45,586 nt of DNA, taken from positions 1-45,586 of the IMG/VR virus record IMGVR_UViG_3300025141_000188. One strand, written 5' to 3'. The translations under genes were made by a program, and so were the position numbers. The notes under the pieces are model-generated. The model searched no databases. It worked only from the letters and a program-made list of their open reading frames with translations, and was not told the origin of the DNA. This document shows, in pieces, positions 32,634 to 40,960 of this stretch; positions within the stretch are counted from its first letter, which is position 1, and each line of letters begins with the position of its first letter. The DNA is from a virus.

Positions 32634-33731
32634 ATGACTATACCAGCAGGTCAAACAAGTATTTCTAGGGGAGTCGGGAACGGTACGGCTGACACCTTCG
32701 ACTACGACTTTAAGATTTCCAACAAGGCAGACCTTAAGGTTACTACTACAGACACCCTGAACAATAATACTGTTTTGGTGGTTGATACTGATTACACGGT
32801 CTCTGGCGTCGGAGATGATGCCGGCGGTGACATTACTCTAACCGCTGGACCTCTAGCGGATCAACACAGAATTACGATCGAGGACAATGTAGAACTTTCG
32901 CAGCTTGTGCCATTTGGTCGTCAGGGCGAATTCTATGCCAGCACTCACGAGAGCGCTTTCGATAAGGCAACTCGGCTGATTAGAAAAGGCACTTCAGATA
33001 ACAGCTTGGCGCTAAGGGTTTCATCTACAGTAGCCAACTTCGACACCGAGATAGAGGGGGCTCCTTCAGCTCTTGAGTATATCCGTGTTAATGAGGACGG
33101 CGACGGTGTTGAGTTCGTCGGATCTCAGGAGATATCGACATCGATTGCATATAGCAATTTTGTAAATGATTTATATGTTGCTGCTGATGGAGATTTTGTC
33201 GCGGGTTCGACAGCCCAGCTTACACTTAGCTCCGCTCCAGGAGTTAAAGCAAATATGTGGGTTTACTTCGATAGCAGTCCTGTTTCGTCTGAAGACTACA
33301 CCGTTATCGGTACGATCGTAACATTTAATGACCCCATTCCAGGCGGGACAGCAGAGGTCGAGATTAAGCACGGGACCGCCGTTGATAGCGAACTTCCTAC
33401 ACAAGACTCAGGGCGTCCGGTTATTAAGTTTGCAAACGAGGCAGACCTTACGCTTGACCCTGATCATGTTGGCGCTTATTTGCGGTTTACTGGCGATACA
33501 GAAACAATTATCACTGTCCCGCATAATGACGATGTGCCGTTTGCTGAGGGGTCAGAGGTTCACGTAAGGCAGGCGGACACTGGGCAGGTTTCCCTATCTG
33601 CTGCTGCAAACGTAACGGTTAATGCACCTGTTGGTGCTAATCTCTATCTAGCGGGCAACGGGGCTACCATCACCGTCAAAAAAGTCGATGACAACGAATG
33701 GGACGCCTTCGGGCAGTTTACGGAGGTTTAA
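32634..33731 (+). CDS. Tail fibre/tailspike adaptor protein
   Basis: 365 aa. The N-terminal ~125 residues show the podovirus fibre-anchor layout: SRGVGNGTADTFDYDFKI, a VDTDYTVSGVG strand, HRITIEDNVELSQ, and ESAFDKATRLIRKG. This domain plugs the fibre into the tail. The rest is beta-rich, ending in a VNAPVGANLYLAGNGATITVKKV segment like fibre shaft ends. It lacks its own enzyme domain, so it is probably the adaptor for the receptor-binding proteins that follow. An isolated start codon, 26 bases after the ejection gene, opens the fibre locus. Confidence 0.85.
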   Translation: MTIPAGQTSISRGVGNGTADTFDYDFKISNKADLKVTTTDTLNNNTVLVVDTDYTVSGVGDDAGGDITLTAGPLADQHRITIEDNVELSQLVPFGRQGEFYASTHESAFDKATRLIRKGTSDNSLALRVSSTVANFDTEIEGAPSALEYIRVNEDGDGVEFVGSQEISTSIAYSNFVNDLYVAADGDFVAGSTAQLTLSSAPGVKANMWVYFDSSPVSSEDYTVIGTIVTFNDPIPGGTAEVEIKHGTAVDSELPTQDSGRPVIKFANEADLTLDPDHVGAYLRFTGDTETIITVPHNDDVPFAEGSEVHVRQADTGQVSLSAAANVTVNAPVGANLYLAGNGATITVKKVDDNEWDAFGQFTEV

Positions 33732-33733
33732 CC

Positions 33734-35275
33734 ATGCCAGTCCCAGGAATTACTGCTAGCAACCCCACTGCAAACGACGCCGGCATAGATGACTGTATTA
33801 TCGTCGACAACAACAACAATCCTATTGCTGATAATGGTAAGCGGCTACTAACCTATAAAGCATGCCAAAACCCTTTGGTTTATTCTGAGGGTGACACGAT
33901 TTATTTAGACGCAGGGACTACTAATTCATCAGTAAGAACTATCACGACAAGGGACGGATACAATTACATCAAGTTTAGCGGTACACGTGGTACATACAAT
34001 GAGTACGACTGGAACGGAGTTCTGCTGGATCAGATTGTTCTAAACGTTGGTAGTGAGACCCCGGAAGACGGGCATATTGAATACTATCAGCCTGGTAAAT
34101 ATTTTACGGCTAACTCTGGTAGAAGTGGCGTAATACTTTTAGATGACACCGACGCGCCGCAAACAATAATAAATCAGTTTTTTGACGATTTTGGTTTTGA
34201 CCATGATCTTGGTTTACTTTTCTTAACGCATAATGTCGGTGTAGCATGGTTTCTTAAAGCTTATGACCCTAACGATTCTTTTAATCAAGTAGCCAGTATA
34301 GAGTTGACAGCTCTTACGGGTTGGACCGATTTGTTTTCAGAAAGAAAACCTTTCGGCGTGGCACCTAAAAACGGAATAATTTATTTTAACCGCTGGCCAA
34401 GCCCAAACAGAGGTTATACAAAGTACAACTACAATACAGGCCTTATCGAAGAGCAGCAGACCTGGGATTCCGGTCTCGACCCAGCGCCCACATCTAGGTT
34501 TAATAATTTTCTCTCTATTGAGATGCAGAATTATTTTACTCGCTACTACTTCGAGGACTCATCGAGCTGCGGGCCATCATCCTCGGTAACCTCGCCGGTC
34601 GGGTGGACAGATAGGAGCACGGGAATATTTTATGTCGGCTCAGGAAACGAGCCAAGCGGCACACAAACGTCGCTCCATCATCCATTTGATGGGGACATAT
34701 GCGGGTTCAGAATATCCAATACGGCCAGGTATGGTAAGTCTAGATATACACCTCCGACTTCCCCTAAAGCCCTTGATGGCAACACTGTTTTGCAAATGGA
34801 TTTAGAGTCTGATTTCACTGAGTCGAACGGCCTTACAGTGGTCACTACTGGATCGCCAAGCATAGAGACTGCCAGCCCTCCTGGTGATTACTCGGGTTAC
34901 ACCGAGTTTAATACGACAGATTGGTTTGCGGTCACTGTCGGGTCAACTGATGAAGACCTTGGTGACAGCTGGACTATTGAGGCGTACGTACGACGACGAA
35001 ACACATCCGACAACAACGGGAAAATATTCGGATACGGCCCACTGTCAACATCATCTCAAGATACTTTTATAACGCTTCTAGCTAATAATAAATTCAGTTT
35101 TCAGTACGACAATAACGTTGGTACTGTTCCTGATGATGATCTGGTTATTGATTCCGTAGAGATCCTTGAGGAGGAGTGGTACTACATATCAATCACATGC
35201 CGGCCATCCGGTGATGATTTCGAATATACCATGCATATCGACGGTAGATATGTTCAAGCGTCAAAGTTCCTTTAA
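33734..35275 (+). CDS. Receptor-binding protein with LamG/lectin-like domains
   Basis: 513 aa from ATG 33734, which has ACGGAGGT upstream; an in-frame start at 33698 lies inside the previous gene and is unlikely. Near residues 310-350, DGDICGFRISNTARY and RYTPPTSPKALDG match the closing part of a laminin-G/concanavalin-like domain. A second such domain starts near 385 (DSWTIEAYVRRR to YYISITCRPSGDDFEYTMHIDGRYV) and ends abruptly at the stop. The closing strand of that second domain seems missing. Probably binds a surface sugar on the host. Confidence 0.8.
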   Translation: MPVPGITASNPTANDAGIDDCIIVDNNNNPIADNGKRLLTYKACQNPLVYSEGDTIYLDAGTTNSSVRTITTRDGYNYIKFSGTRGTYNEYDWNGVLLDQIVLNVGSETPEDGHIEYYQPGKYFTANSGRSGVILLDDTDAPQTIINQFFDDFGFDHDLGLLFLTHNVGVAWFLKAYDPNDSFNQVASIELTALTGWTDLFSERKPFGVAPKNGIIYFNRWPSPNRGYTKYNYNTGLIEEQQTWDSGLDPAPTSRFNNFLSIEMQNYFTRYYFEDSSSCGPSSSVTSPVGWTDRSTGIFYVGSGNEPSGTQTSLHHPFDGDICGFRISNTARYGKSRYTPPTSPKALDGNTVLQMDLESDFTESNGLTVVTTGSPSIETASPPGDYSGYTEFNTTDWFAVTVGSTDEDLGDSWTIEAYVRRRNTSDNNGKIFGYGPLSTSSQDTFITLLANNKFSFQYDNNVGTVPDDDLVIDSVEILEEEWYYISITCRPSGDDFEYTMHIDGRYVQASKFL

Positions 35276-35293
35276 TTAAAGCGGGATAAAAAT

Positions 35294-35824
35294 ATGTCCG
35301 AAAGAAAACAGATTAGCGACTTCGACGCAATCGGAGAAGCTGTAACAACTAGCAACATAGTTCACACCAAAGACTCAGGTGGCGTCGATGTCACCATGAC
35401 GATAAGCGATATCGTTGGCTTAACTCCAGACCCGCAGCCATCGGCTGGGACCATGGTCGCTGCTGATAATATTGTTTTTGCTGACGGCTCTGACAATCAG
35501 ACAATTAAGCGCGAAAGTCTTGAGAGTTTTAAGACTCTGCTGAACGTCGCCACTATTACGTCGGATTTCTCGACTGACGGATACGCTGACGTTGGCGGCT
35601 TGCAAATACGATGGGGAACGGGAGACTCAACGACTGACTCCGCGCAATCATTTAACTTTGCACAAAACTTCAGCAACGAATGCTTTGGGGTGTTTACAAA
35701 CACCATCACAGAAACCAGGTTCGCTTTGTCGGTTTCCTCTAAAGCCGTATCCAATTTCACAATTAACCGTAGTGACGACATTGACGGAACTGTACAATTC
35801 AATTGGGTAGCAATAGGACACTGA
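35294..35824 (+). CDS. Tail fibre tip protein (gp53-like C-terminal domain)
   Basis: 176 aa. The N-terminal ~50 residues (RKQISDFDAIGEAVTTSNIVHTKD) resemble short fibre docking segments seen in phage fibre genes. The C-terminal ~75 residues have the classic tip pattern: GGLQIRWGTGD, then FNFAQNFSNECFGVFT, and a terminal VQFNWVAIGH. That tip is found on many phage fibres and contacts the receptor. It is short for a full fibre, so it probably trimerises with or on another fibre subunit encoded here. Confidence 0.82.
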   Translation: MSERKQISDFDAIGEAVTTSNIVHTKDSGGVDVTMTISDIVGLTPDPQPSAGTMVAADNIVFADGSDNQTIKRESLESFKTLLNVATITSDFSTDGYADVGGLQIRWGTGDSTTDSAQSFNFAQNFSNECFGVFTNTITETRFALSVSSKAVSNFTINRSDDIDGTVQFNWVAIGH

Positions 35825-36002
35825 TCGAAAAAGACTGCAATGTTGGGCGTTTTTGACATTGGATAAAAGGTCGGATCAAGTAAGATTGTAGTTTTATTTG
35901 ACATGTTAAGCGGTATCTACAGCTGGTACGAATAGGAAATTTGTATTGCTGTGCATGACTCATCCGTTCTTTAGTATTAATCTATAAAGGAGCGTTGTTA
36001 TA
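35825..36002. other. Intergenic region in the fibre locus
   Basis: 178 bases without a supported ORF. TTGACA occurs at about 35848 and again near 35899, but neither has a convincing -10 box at 16-18 bases. No strong hairpin seen. Confidence 0.4.
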
Positions 36003-36380
36003 ATGACAATGTTAGCCCGTATTCCGCGCGACAGTAGCCGTGTGTATTACCAATCAGAAACTTGTCAGGATGAGCCACTTATGTCTGATTCCCCTAGCCA
36101 CCAAGAAGTCAAAGAAATGATAGATGAAGCCTTCGAAACGAAGGGCAAGCAGTCAATGAAGGCCGCCATTAAAGAGTGGCAAGAGGAGTACCGACTGGGG
36201 CCTCACCATTTCGTATGGATAGAAAACCAGTATACTAAGGCTATTTCTAGAGAGACCTTGATCCGCAGAATAATTATTGCATCAATCGTCACGGCTGCTA
36301 TAACTGTTGTTTGGGGCTCCGCTAAAACCTGGATATATCAGCAGGCTATAGCGGAGATGGAGAACCACCAAAAAAAATAA
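36003..36380 (+). CDS. Single-pass membrane protein, 125 aa
   Basis: A charged soluble region (residues 30-85, including HQEVKEMIDEAFETKGKQ) is followed by one hydrophobic helix, about 87-105 (IIIASIVTAAITVVWGSA), and a short tail. AAGGAG lies 10 bases before the ATG; an internal ATG at 36081 would give a 99-aa version. A one-helix membrane protein inside a fibre cluster is odd. It could be a lysis accessory (antiholin-like or spanin-like) or a superinfection factor. I cannot decide between these. Confidence 0.65.
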   Translation: MTMLARIPRDSSRVYYQSETCQDEPLMSDSPSHQEVKEMIDEAFETKGKQSMKAAIKEWQEEYRLGPHHFVWIENQYTKAISRETLIRRIIIASIVTAAITVVWGSAKTWIYQQAIAEMENHQKK

Positions 36381-36401
36381 AACTTTTTTATCGGATGAAA
36401 C

Positions 36402-37022
36402 ATGGGTAAAAATATTCCAGGACTGCAACAAAGTCGCACTTTGACCGAAGATGATTCGGTTATCGTTTATGAGGGGACAATCGGCGGCGCAGAAGAGAAC
36501 GGCGTCAGAAAAGAGGCTAGCTTGGGGCAGATAAAAGAAGCTGTCGGAGTTCTGGCTGGCTGGATAGATTACAATGATACGACTGGTGACATTTCTCTCA
36601 CCTCGGAAACTTGGACATCGATACCTAATAACGGCCTTGGAGCATTTTCCAACAGCCAATATAAGCCCTCAGGTGTTACTGAATTGATGGATACCTCAAC
36701 AGGCAAAATAGATCCCACAGAGCTTGCGCTTGGTGATTTCATTTTTATAAGAAATGACTTTACAGTTAACCCCACAATCAATAACAGCTCTTTAGAGTTC
36801 CGCTACACTCTCGGCGCTGGCGCAGGAGCTTACACGCTAGAACAGTCTCTTGGAAGGCTTGACAGGGGGTCAGGGATTAATTATAGGTTCTCACTTAGGA
36901 TTGACTCTATATACATGGGGGACACCAACACAAGGGACAATCATATAGGACTTGAAGTAAAATGCTCATCTAACGCAACCCTTAATAATGCTGGCTCAGT
37001 TATCGAGGTGATAAAGCAATGA
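36402..37022 (+). CDS. Putative fibre/receptor-binding protein, 206 aa
   Basis: The N-terminal ~45 residues (IPGLQQSRTLTEDDSVIVYEG) resemble a docking segment like that of the 35294 protein. The rest looks like a jelly-roll: FIFIRNDFTVNPTINNSSLEF, then YRFSLRIDSIYMGD and the closing strand GLEVKCSSNATLN. This build suits a trimeric receptor-binding head. It overlaps the next gene by 4 bases (ATGA). Confidence 0.7.
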   Translation: MGKNIPGLQQSRTLTEDDSVIVYEGTIGGAEENGVRKEASLGQIKEAVGVLAGWIDYNDTTGDISLTSETWTSIPNNGLGAFSNSQYKPSGVTELMDTSTGKIDPTELALGDFIFIRNDFTVNPTINNSSLEFRYTLGAGAGAYTLEQSLGRLDRGSGINYRFSLRIDSIYMGDTNTRDNHIGLEVKCSSNATLNNAGSVIEVIKQ

Positions 37023-38323
37023 CGGTAAAAGTTTATCGAGATTCTGATGCTAATGCAGTTATCCTTGAAACAGGCTCTGACGGCTCAATAGGAATGCGTT
37101 TCAACAATGAAATGCGCGCCATAGGAAATGGTGATGGAACCTGCTCAATATTAAACCCACCAAAATCTACAGAAGATATTGATTACGAGGAGTTTTCCAA
37201 CGTTCCTTTTGCCGAATTTGTTGACGAGAACGGAGACGCTTTAGGTGCAAATGAGGAAGACGCTTGTAACGAGCTAAACTCAATTCTCAGGCAAACAGGT
37301 GGCGCCTCTGGAGATGCGCCCGTAATCACCTCAGCTACCGCTATAACTGTCAGCGATGGTGATACTGTTAACTATACATTGACTGCAACTAACGGTGTTG
37401 GGTATGAGTGGGCGGATATACCGTCTGGATTATCTATTCAAAATGGCAACCCGAGAAAGCTTATTGGGACAATCACGGGCGGAGCTGGAACTTACACGCC
37501 CAGCATGACCGCAACCAATTACTACGGGCAAGACACTGAAACCTTGACTATAACGGTAACTTCTAGTTTTGCTAACACAAAATCAATAGACTTTGAAAAC
37601 CAGGATTATCTAGGGGCCAATGCATCATTGCTGGACTCTGAGTTAGGGAGATCCGGCAATGGGTCTGGCTCGGGTGATGCCTGGACCATACACTTGTGGT
37701 TTAAACCGGGCACCAATTCTTCTGGGCAAACTATTTTCTATTTCGGAGATAACGATATTGCTAACGGTGGTCACATTAACGTGCGTTTCTTAGGAAGCAA
37801 CGACAATGTGCGTTTACAGTACGGTAGCAATAATAACTGGCTAAGATACCAGTCTGCTAATAACAGCGTGCCTGCTGGAAGTTGGACGCATATTATGATG
37901 TGTTACGACGGAGGTACTACAGGGGCCTCTAGTGGATCGTTAAATGATTACTACAGCAGGTTCACTATATTTATTAACGGCGTTGACGCATCTAGTAGCG
38001 GTACATGGTCCCATAACAACTACGGATACACTGGCGGAATTGACCCGGATAACTTAAGAGTAGGTCGTTACTCTGGCGGTAATTACTTAAAAGACTCTAA
38101 GGTAGACGAGATCGCCATCTGGGGGTCTGACCAATCATCAAATATTGCAACGATTTACAATTCTGGAACCCCGCACGACCTATCGCTATTAGGGACAGCC
38201 CCTGACCACTGGTGGAGAATGGGCGACGGTGATACGTATCCGACAATACAAGACAATATCGGTACAGCACATTTTATTATGTATAACATGACTGCAGCCG
38301 ACATTGTAAATGATGTCCCTTAA
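37019..38323 (+). CDS. Adhesin with Ig-like and LamG-like domains
   Basis: 434 aa. After an ~85-residue N-terminal domain, residues about 100-180 form an Ig-like fold of the putative-Ig (PIG) type (VNYTLTATNGVGYEWADIPSG to ETLTITV). Residues about 215-400 form a laminin-G/concanavalin-like lectin (AWTIHLWFKPG, then AGSWTHIMMCYDGG, then SRFTIFINGVDASSSG and KVDEIAIWGSDQ). This layout is common in phage and bacterial surface adhesins that bind glycans. It is the last gene of the late region and faces the convergent recombination operon. Confidence 0.8.
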   Translation: MTVKVYRDSDANAVILETGSDGSIGMRFNNEMRAIGNGDGTCSILNPPKSTEDIDYEEFSNVPFAEFVDENGDALGANEEDACNELNSILRQTGGASGDAPVITSATAITVSDGDTVNYTLTATNGVGYEWADIPSGLSIQNGNPRKLIGTITGGAGTYTPSMTATNYYGQDTETLTITVTSSFANTKSIDFENQDYLGANASLLDSELGRSGNGSGSGDAWTIHLWFKPGTNSSGQTIFYFGDNDIANGGHINVRFLGSNDNVRLQYGSNNNWLRYQSANNSVPAGSWTHIMMCYDGGTTGASSGSLNDYYSRFTIFINGVDASSSGTWSHNNYGYTGGIDPDNLRVGRYSGGNYLKDSKVDEIAIWGSDQSSNIATIYNSGTPHDLSLLGTAPDHWWRMGDGDTYPTIQDNIGTAHFIMYNMTAADIVNDVP

Positions 38324-38330
38324 TTGGCTT

Positions 38331-38356
38331 AAAAAATCCCCCGCCGGAACGGGGGC
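38331..38356 (-). terminator. Minus-strand terminator of the recombination operon
   Basis: A 6-bp GC stem (CCCCCG with CGGGGG) has a 6-base loop. The run of six A on the plus strand at 38331-38336 becomes the U tract for leftward transcripts. No T run follows on the plus strand, so it stops mainly the recT operon. Confidence 0.88.
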
Positions 38357-38371
38357 AAAGTCTCCCAGGGC

Positions 38372-39187
38372 TTAAATGATATCGTCGTCACTTGGCGGAG
38401 GCGGGTTGCCTTCGTCGTGAATAACTTCGGCTTCGATTACGTCACCCATAACGGCCTGTGCCGCTTTTGTTTGCTGCTTGGGTTCCTCGGTCTTAATATC
38501 TACGGTTTCAACTTCCTCGGCCTGGGACAGGTCATAATTTTCGTTGTCATTATCAAACATTTGATCGATGTCAGCGCTTGATGGCAGATATTTGGCGATG
38601 CGACGTAGAACTGTTTTCTTTGCCATCTCCTCAGGCCACTGCTTCCATGGGCTGCTTCCCGAGCTAGCTGAACGGCTTACAGACTTAACTTTATCTATCT
38701 GTTTCATGTTCATGATCTCTACAACGTAGCTGCCGTCTTTCATCTTGGCCACGGCATAAACCCCAATCATCTCTCCCCGATCTCCGAACCATTCGGGGCT
38801 ATGTTTTGGAACGTCATCCATTGCAGGGTTATATTTAAATGGGTCGTTATGGTGAACTGTTTCAGCAGTTATAGTTGAAATCTGTCCGCTGTTTCTAAGC
38901 TTCTTGAGAACTCCATTTACCATCGGCATGTATTGCGCTTGGCCTTTAAACTGGACCAAAGCGGCTTCACGCCCATCTATAACTAGCCCGTCCTGTGCTG
39001 CCTTTTGGCAGGAGTTTAATATAGACTGTCGGTTGCACTTGAGTATATCCGGGTTGTTTTGCACAGCGCCTACAATAGTGCGCATGAACTTTTTAACTTC
39101 TATATGAGCCGGTAGAACAGACTCAAAAGTTTTTTTGTATGGCGCTAACTCTCTAGCAAATTGATCCACTGGGGTTAATTGTGTCAT
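38372..39187 (-). CDS. recT: RecT-family single-strand annealing protein
   Basis: 271 aa. It anneals the 3' overhangs produced by the partner exonuclease. The family signature is clear: RQSILNSCQKAAQDGLVIDGREAAL near residues 53-77, then YMPMVNGVLKKLRNSGQISTI and WKQWPEEMAKKTVLRRIAKYLPSS (about 180-203). The C-terminal ~50 residues are a Glu/Pro-rich disordered tail ending PPPPSDDDII, which resembles the acidic tip of SSB proteins that recruits replication enzymes. That parallel is only visual. It starts 3 bases after the exonuclease gene stop. Confidence 0.94.
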   Translation of the reverse strand: MTQLTPVDQFARELAPYKKTFESVLPAHIEVKKFMRTIVGAVQNNPDILKCNRQSILNSCQKAAQDGLVIDGREAALVQFKGQAQYMPMVNGVLKKLRNSGQISTITAETVHHNDPFKYNPAMDDVPKHSPEWFGDRGEMIGVYAVAKMKDGSYVVEIMNMKQIDKVKSVSRSASSGSSPWKQWPEEMAKKTVLRRIAKYLPSSADIDQMFDNDNENYDLSQAEEVETVDIKTEEPKQQTKAAQAVMGDVIEAEVIHDEGNPPPPSDDDII

Positions 39188-39190
39188 TTT

Positions 39191-40132
39191 TTATTTTTCC
39201 TCTTTTTTAGTTACTTTAAATATCCGATAGCCTTTGCGGCCTCCGATTTCTTGCCCGACCATATCCTCGGTTATTAACTTTGGAGGCGTGTCTTTTGTTA
39301 CTCCGCAGGATATTGAAAAGTTGCCAGCTCGAACTTTGCTGGCAGTGCCAATCTTCTGAAGCATTACAGCCTTTACCGATTGCTGCTGGGCTTTCAGAAA
39401 TTTAATTTCATTTCCCCATTTCTGATAATTCTCGAGCATCGCAATAGATTCGTCACAATCATCATCTTCTTCGGTGTCATATATCTCGCCCGCAACAGCG
39501 TTACTATAAAGCTCTGATATTATTTCAGCGTCGCGCCTGAAGTTTATTTCAGGCTCTCGGTTATTATCAAACCCGTCCCAAAATTCAGCTATCTTTTTTT
39601 CTAGCGCCCTACCAAAGCCTTCGTCTTTATCTCTAAAAATAAGTTTTAATTCGTTGCCGCCGACAAGGCACGCAATTATTGTCCCTGGCGCATTACAAAC
39701 ATGCATTTGATGCTGCACTTGTGTTTCGATATGCACAGGCGCTTCGAATTCCGTCCACTTATCTCGGTACTGAATGAAGTCAACATTCTTGCATTCGATT
39801 AACCATCCCGCGTATTCGCCTTCGGTTACAATCCAGTCGAACGACGACCCCATTCTTACCTTTGGCAGGCATACATAGTCTTTGAATTCTTGCCCTTCGC
39901 ACATTATTTCGTCTAGCGCTAGCCGAGCAATAACAGGCTCTATTAATCGTCCAACCTTCATTCTAAAATTGTCAGATATACCATAAGGCTCGTCGGCTTT
40001 TTTGCGATGGTATAGTTCGAATTCTGTTGAATATGGCGACAGCCCGAACAATGCCGGCGACTCTGTACTGTTAATGTTTTGATGGCGAAGCTTTAGCCAT
40101 TCTGATTCGTCGATATCTTTATGAGTTTCCAT
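39191..40132 (-). CDS. YqaJ-type viral recombinase/exonuclease
   Basis: 313 aa. A PD-(D/E)XK 5'-to-3' exonuclease that resects double-strand ends and works with RecT, like lambda Exo/Beta. Visible motifs: conserved Glu65 in VGRLIEPVIA, Asp99 in GSSFDWIV, the E-x-K pair Glu113/Lys115 in LIECKNV, and the helix QVQHQMHV with its conserved Gln residues. The N-terminus with STESPALFGLSPYSTEFELY is also typical. It is the first gene of the leftward operon, 40 bases from the promoter at 40173-40201. Confidence 0.92.
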   Translation of the reverse strand: METHKDIDESEWLKLRHQNINSTESPALFGLSPYSTEFELYHRKKADEPYGISDNFRMKVGRLIEPVIARLALDEIMCEGQEFKDYVCLPKVRMGSSFDWIVTEGEYAGWLIECKNVDFIQYRDKWTEFEAPVHIETQVQHQMHVCNAPGTIIACLVGGNELKLIFRDKDEGFGRALEKKIAEFWDGFDNNREPEINFRRDAEIISELYSNAVAGEIYDTEEDDDCDESIAMLENYQKWGNEIKFLKAQQQSVKAVMLQKIGTASKVRAGNFSISCGVTKDTPPKLITEDMVGQEIGGRKGYRIFKVTKKEEK

Positions 40133-40172
40133 GTCTATCCCCTGGTGTTTGTTTTTGTAACACTCGAGAATT

Positions 40173-40201
40173 AGTATGGTCTCACATTAGGGGCCTGTCA
40201 A
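40173..40201 (-). promoter_or_regulatory. Leftward early promoter
   Basis: On the minus strand, TTGACA (40201-40196) and CATACT (40178-40173) are separated by exactly 17 bases. It drives the exonuclease and recT genes. Confidence 0.8.
40178..40195. promoter_or_regulatory. Operator-like site in leftward promoter
   Basis: GGTCTCACATTAGGGGCC fills the spacer of the leftward promoter. It matches the rightward operator (40476-40493) at 11 of 18 positions, with identical outer signals G-TCTCAC and GGG--C. A shared repressor, the 40212 product, is the likely ligand. Confidence 0.55.
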
Positions 40202-40211
40202 GATTAATATT

Positions 40212-40448
40212 TTAAATAATTCCAAACCCTTGATAGTAAAGCTTAACTCCAGCCTTCTCGATAACAGTCTCAAGATCCTCATCTAGGAACTTAGCGATAG
40301 AAACAGCTTCCTTTAATTGTAGCCTTCTATCACCATTCAAAATGTTAGTTACGGCGCTAGGGTCTAGCTTCATATGTTTGCTTAAGTCTCTTTGTGACTT
40401 TCTCTGGTCTCTCAGCTTATCAACAAACCATTTTTTATCTACTGACAT
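40212..40448 (-). CDS. Cro/CI-like HTH repressor
   Basis: 78 aa from ATG 40448, with AGGTGA upstream; a GTG at 40457 would sit on that ribosome site. XRE-type helix-turn-helix: RKSQRDLSKHMKLDPSAVTNILNG spans the two recognition helices, followed by the usual EAVSIAKFLDEDLETVIEKAG. There is no C-terminal dimerisation/cleavage domain as in lambda CI, so it resembles Cro or a short repressor. It lies between the leftward and rightward promoters and probably controls both, and itself. No integrase is present, so it may time early genes rather than maintain lysogeny. Confidence 0.88.
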   Translation of the reverse strand: MSVDKKWFVDKLRDQRKSQRDLSKHMKLDPSAVTNILNGDRRLQLKEAVSIAKFLDEDLETVIEKAGVKLYYQGFGII

Positions 40449-40470
40449 AATGCTCACCTAAAAATAAATA

Positions 40471-40499
40471 TTGACGTTCTCACTAGTGGGAACTATAAT
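40471..40499 (+). promoter_or_regulatory. Rightward early promoter
   Basis: TTGACG (40471-40476), a 17-base spacer and a perfect TATAAT (40494-40499). It is the strongest promoter in the window by eye and starts the replication operon. Confidence 0.88.
40476..40493. promoter_or_regulatory. Palindromic operator in rightward promoter
   Basis: GTTCTCACTAGTGGGAAC is an 18-base inverted repeat with one mismatch per arm, centred on ACTAGT. It fills the space between -35 and -10, so a bound dimer would exclude RNA polymerase. Confidence 0.82.
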
Positions 40500-40529
40500 T
40501 TGCCTAAACCACAACAAAGTGAGGCTATC

Positions 40530-40709
40530 ATGCCAGGTATAAAAAAAGATTTACAGCCAAAAGTTCTAGAAGAGTTGCGCCGTCACGGCAATGTAAGCAG
40601 GGCCGCAAGAGCTTGCGGAATCAATCGTAGAACAATTAGCAAGTGGGCTAATAACGACAACGTTTTCAAAGCTGCTTTTGATGCAGCTAAATCTGAGGGA
40701 AAAAAGTAA
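40530..40709 (+). CDS. Small HTH protein, 59 aa
   Basis: ATG 40530 with GTGAGG upstream; a TTG at 40500 overlaps the -10 box and was not used. The compact helix-turn-helix GNVSRAARACGINRRTISKW resembles the DNA-binding module of small terminase or homeodomain-like regulators. As the first gene under the rightward promoter it is in the cro position, though its HTH is of a different type from the divergent repressor. It may act as a second early regulator. Confidence 0.78.
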   Translation: MPGIKKDLQPKVLEELRRHGNVSRAARACGINRRTISKWANNDNVFKAAFDAAKSEGKK

Positions 40710-40960
40710 TGGTTAGCATGCACAAAAGAATTAAAGCAGTTGTCGATAGTTGCGAGACTGTTGAGCACGTTGATAACGCGAAAAAGTACATCGAAATCTG
40801 CGGTAAAAATAAAACTATAGACGCTGACCTGGCCATCTGGTGGCTTGGTTATGCCGAATGCAAAAAGGGCATGCTAGGAGGCTCTACAAATGATGCCGAG
40901 GTTTTACGCGATAGAAATGCTCAGAATGAACAACAAAAAAAGAAGCCTTCGAATACATGA
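40709..40960 (+). CDS. Hypothetical protein, 83 aa
   Basis: Unrecognised helical protein. An N-terminal region with two cysteines (VDSCETVEHVDNAKKYIEIC) is followed by ADLAIWWLGYAECKKGML and a basic Lys-rich end. It overlaps the HTH gene by one base (TAATG) and the next small ORF by ATGA. The pattern of helices could be a small adaptor. No function is assignable. Confidence 0.68.
   Translation: MVSMHKRIKAVVDSCETVEHVDNAKKYIEICGKNKTIDADLAIWWLGYAECKKGMLGGSTNDAEVLRDRNAQNEQQKKKPSNT

Noticed and set aside
38331-38356. Bidirectional terminator
   Set aside because: Only the minus-strand reading has a U tract, so efficient stopping of rightward late transcripts is not supported.
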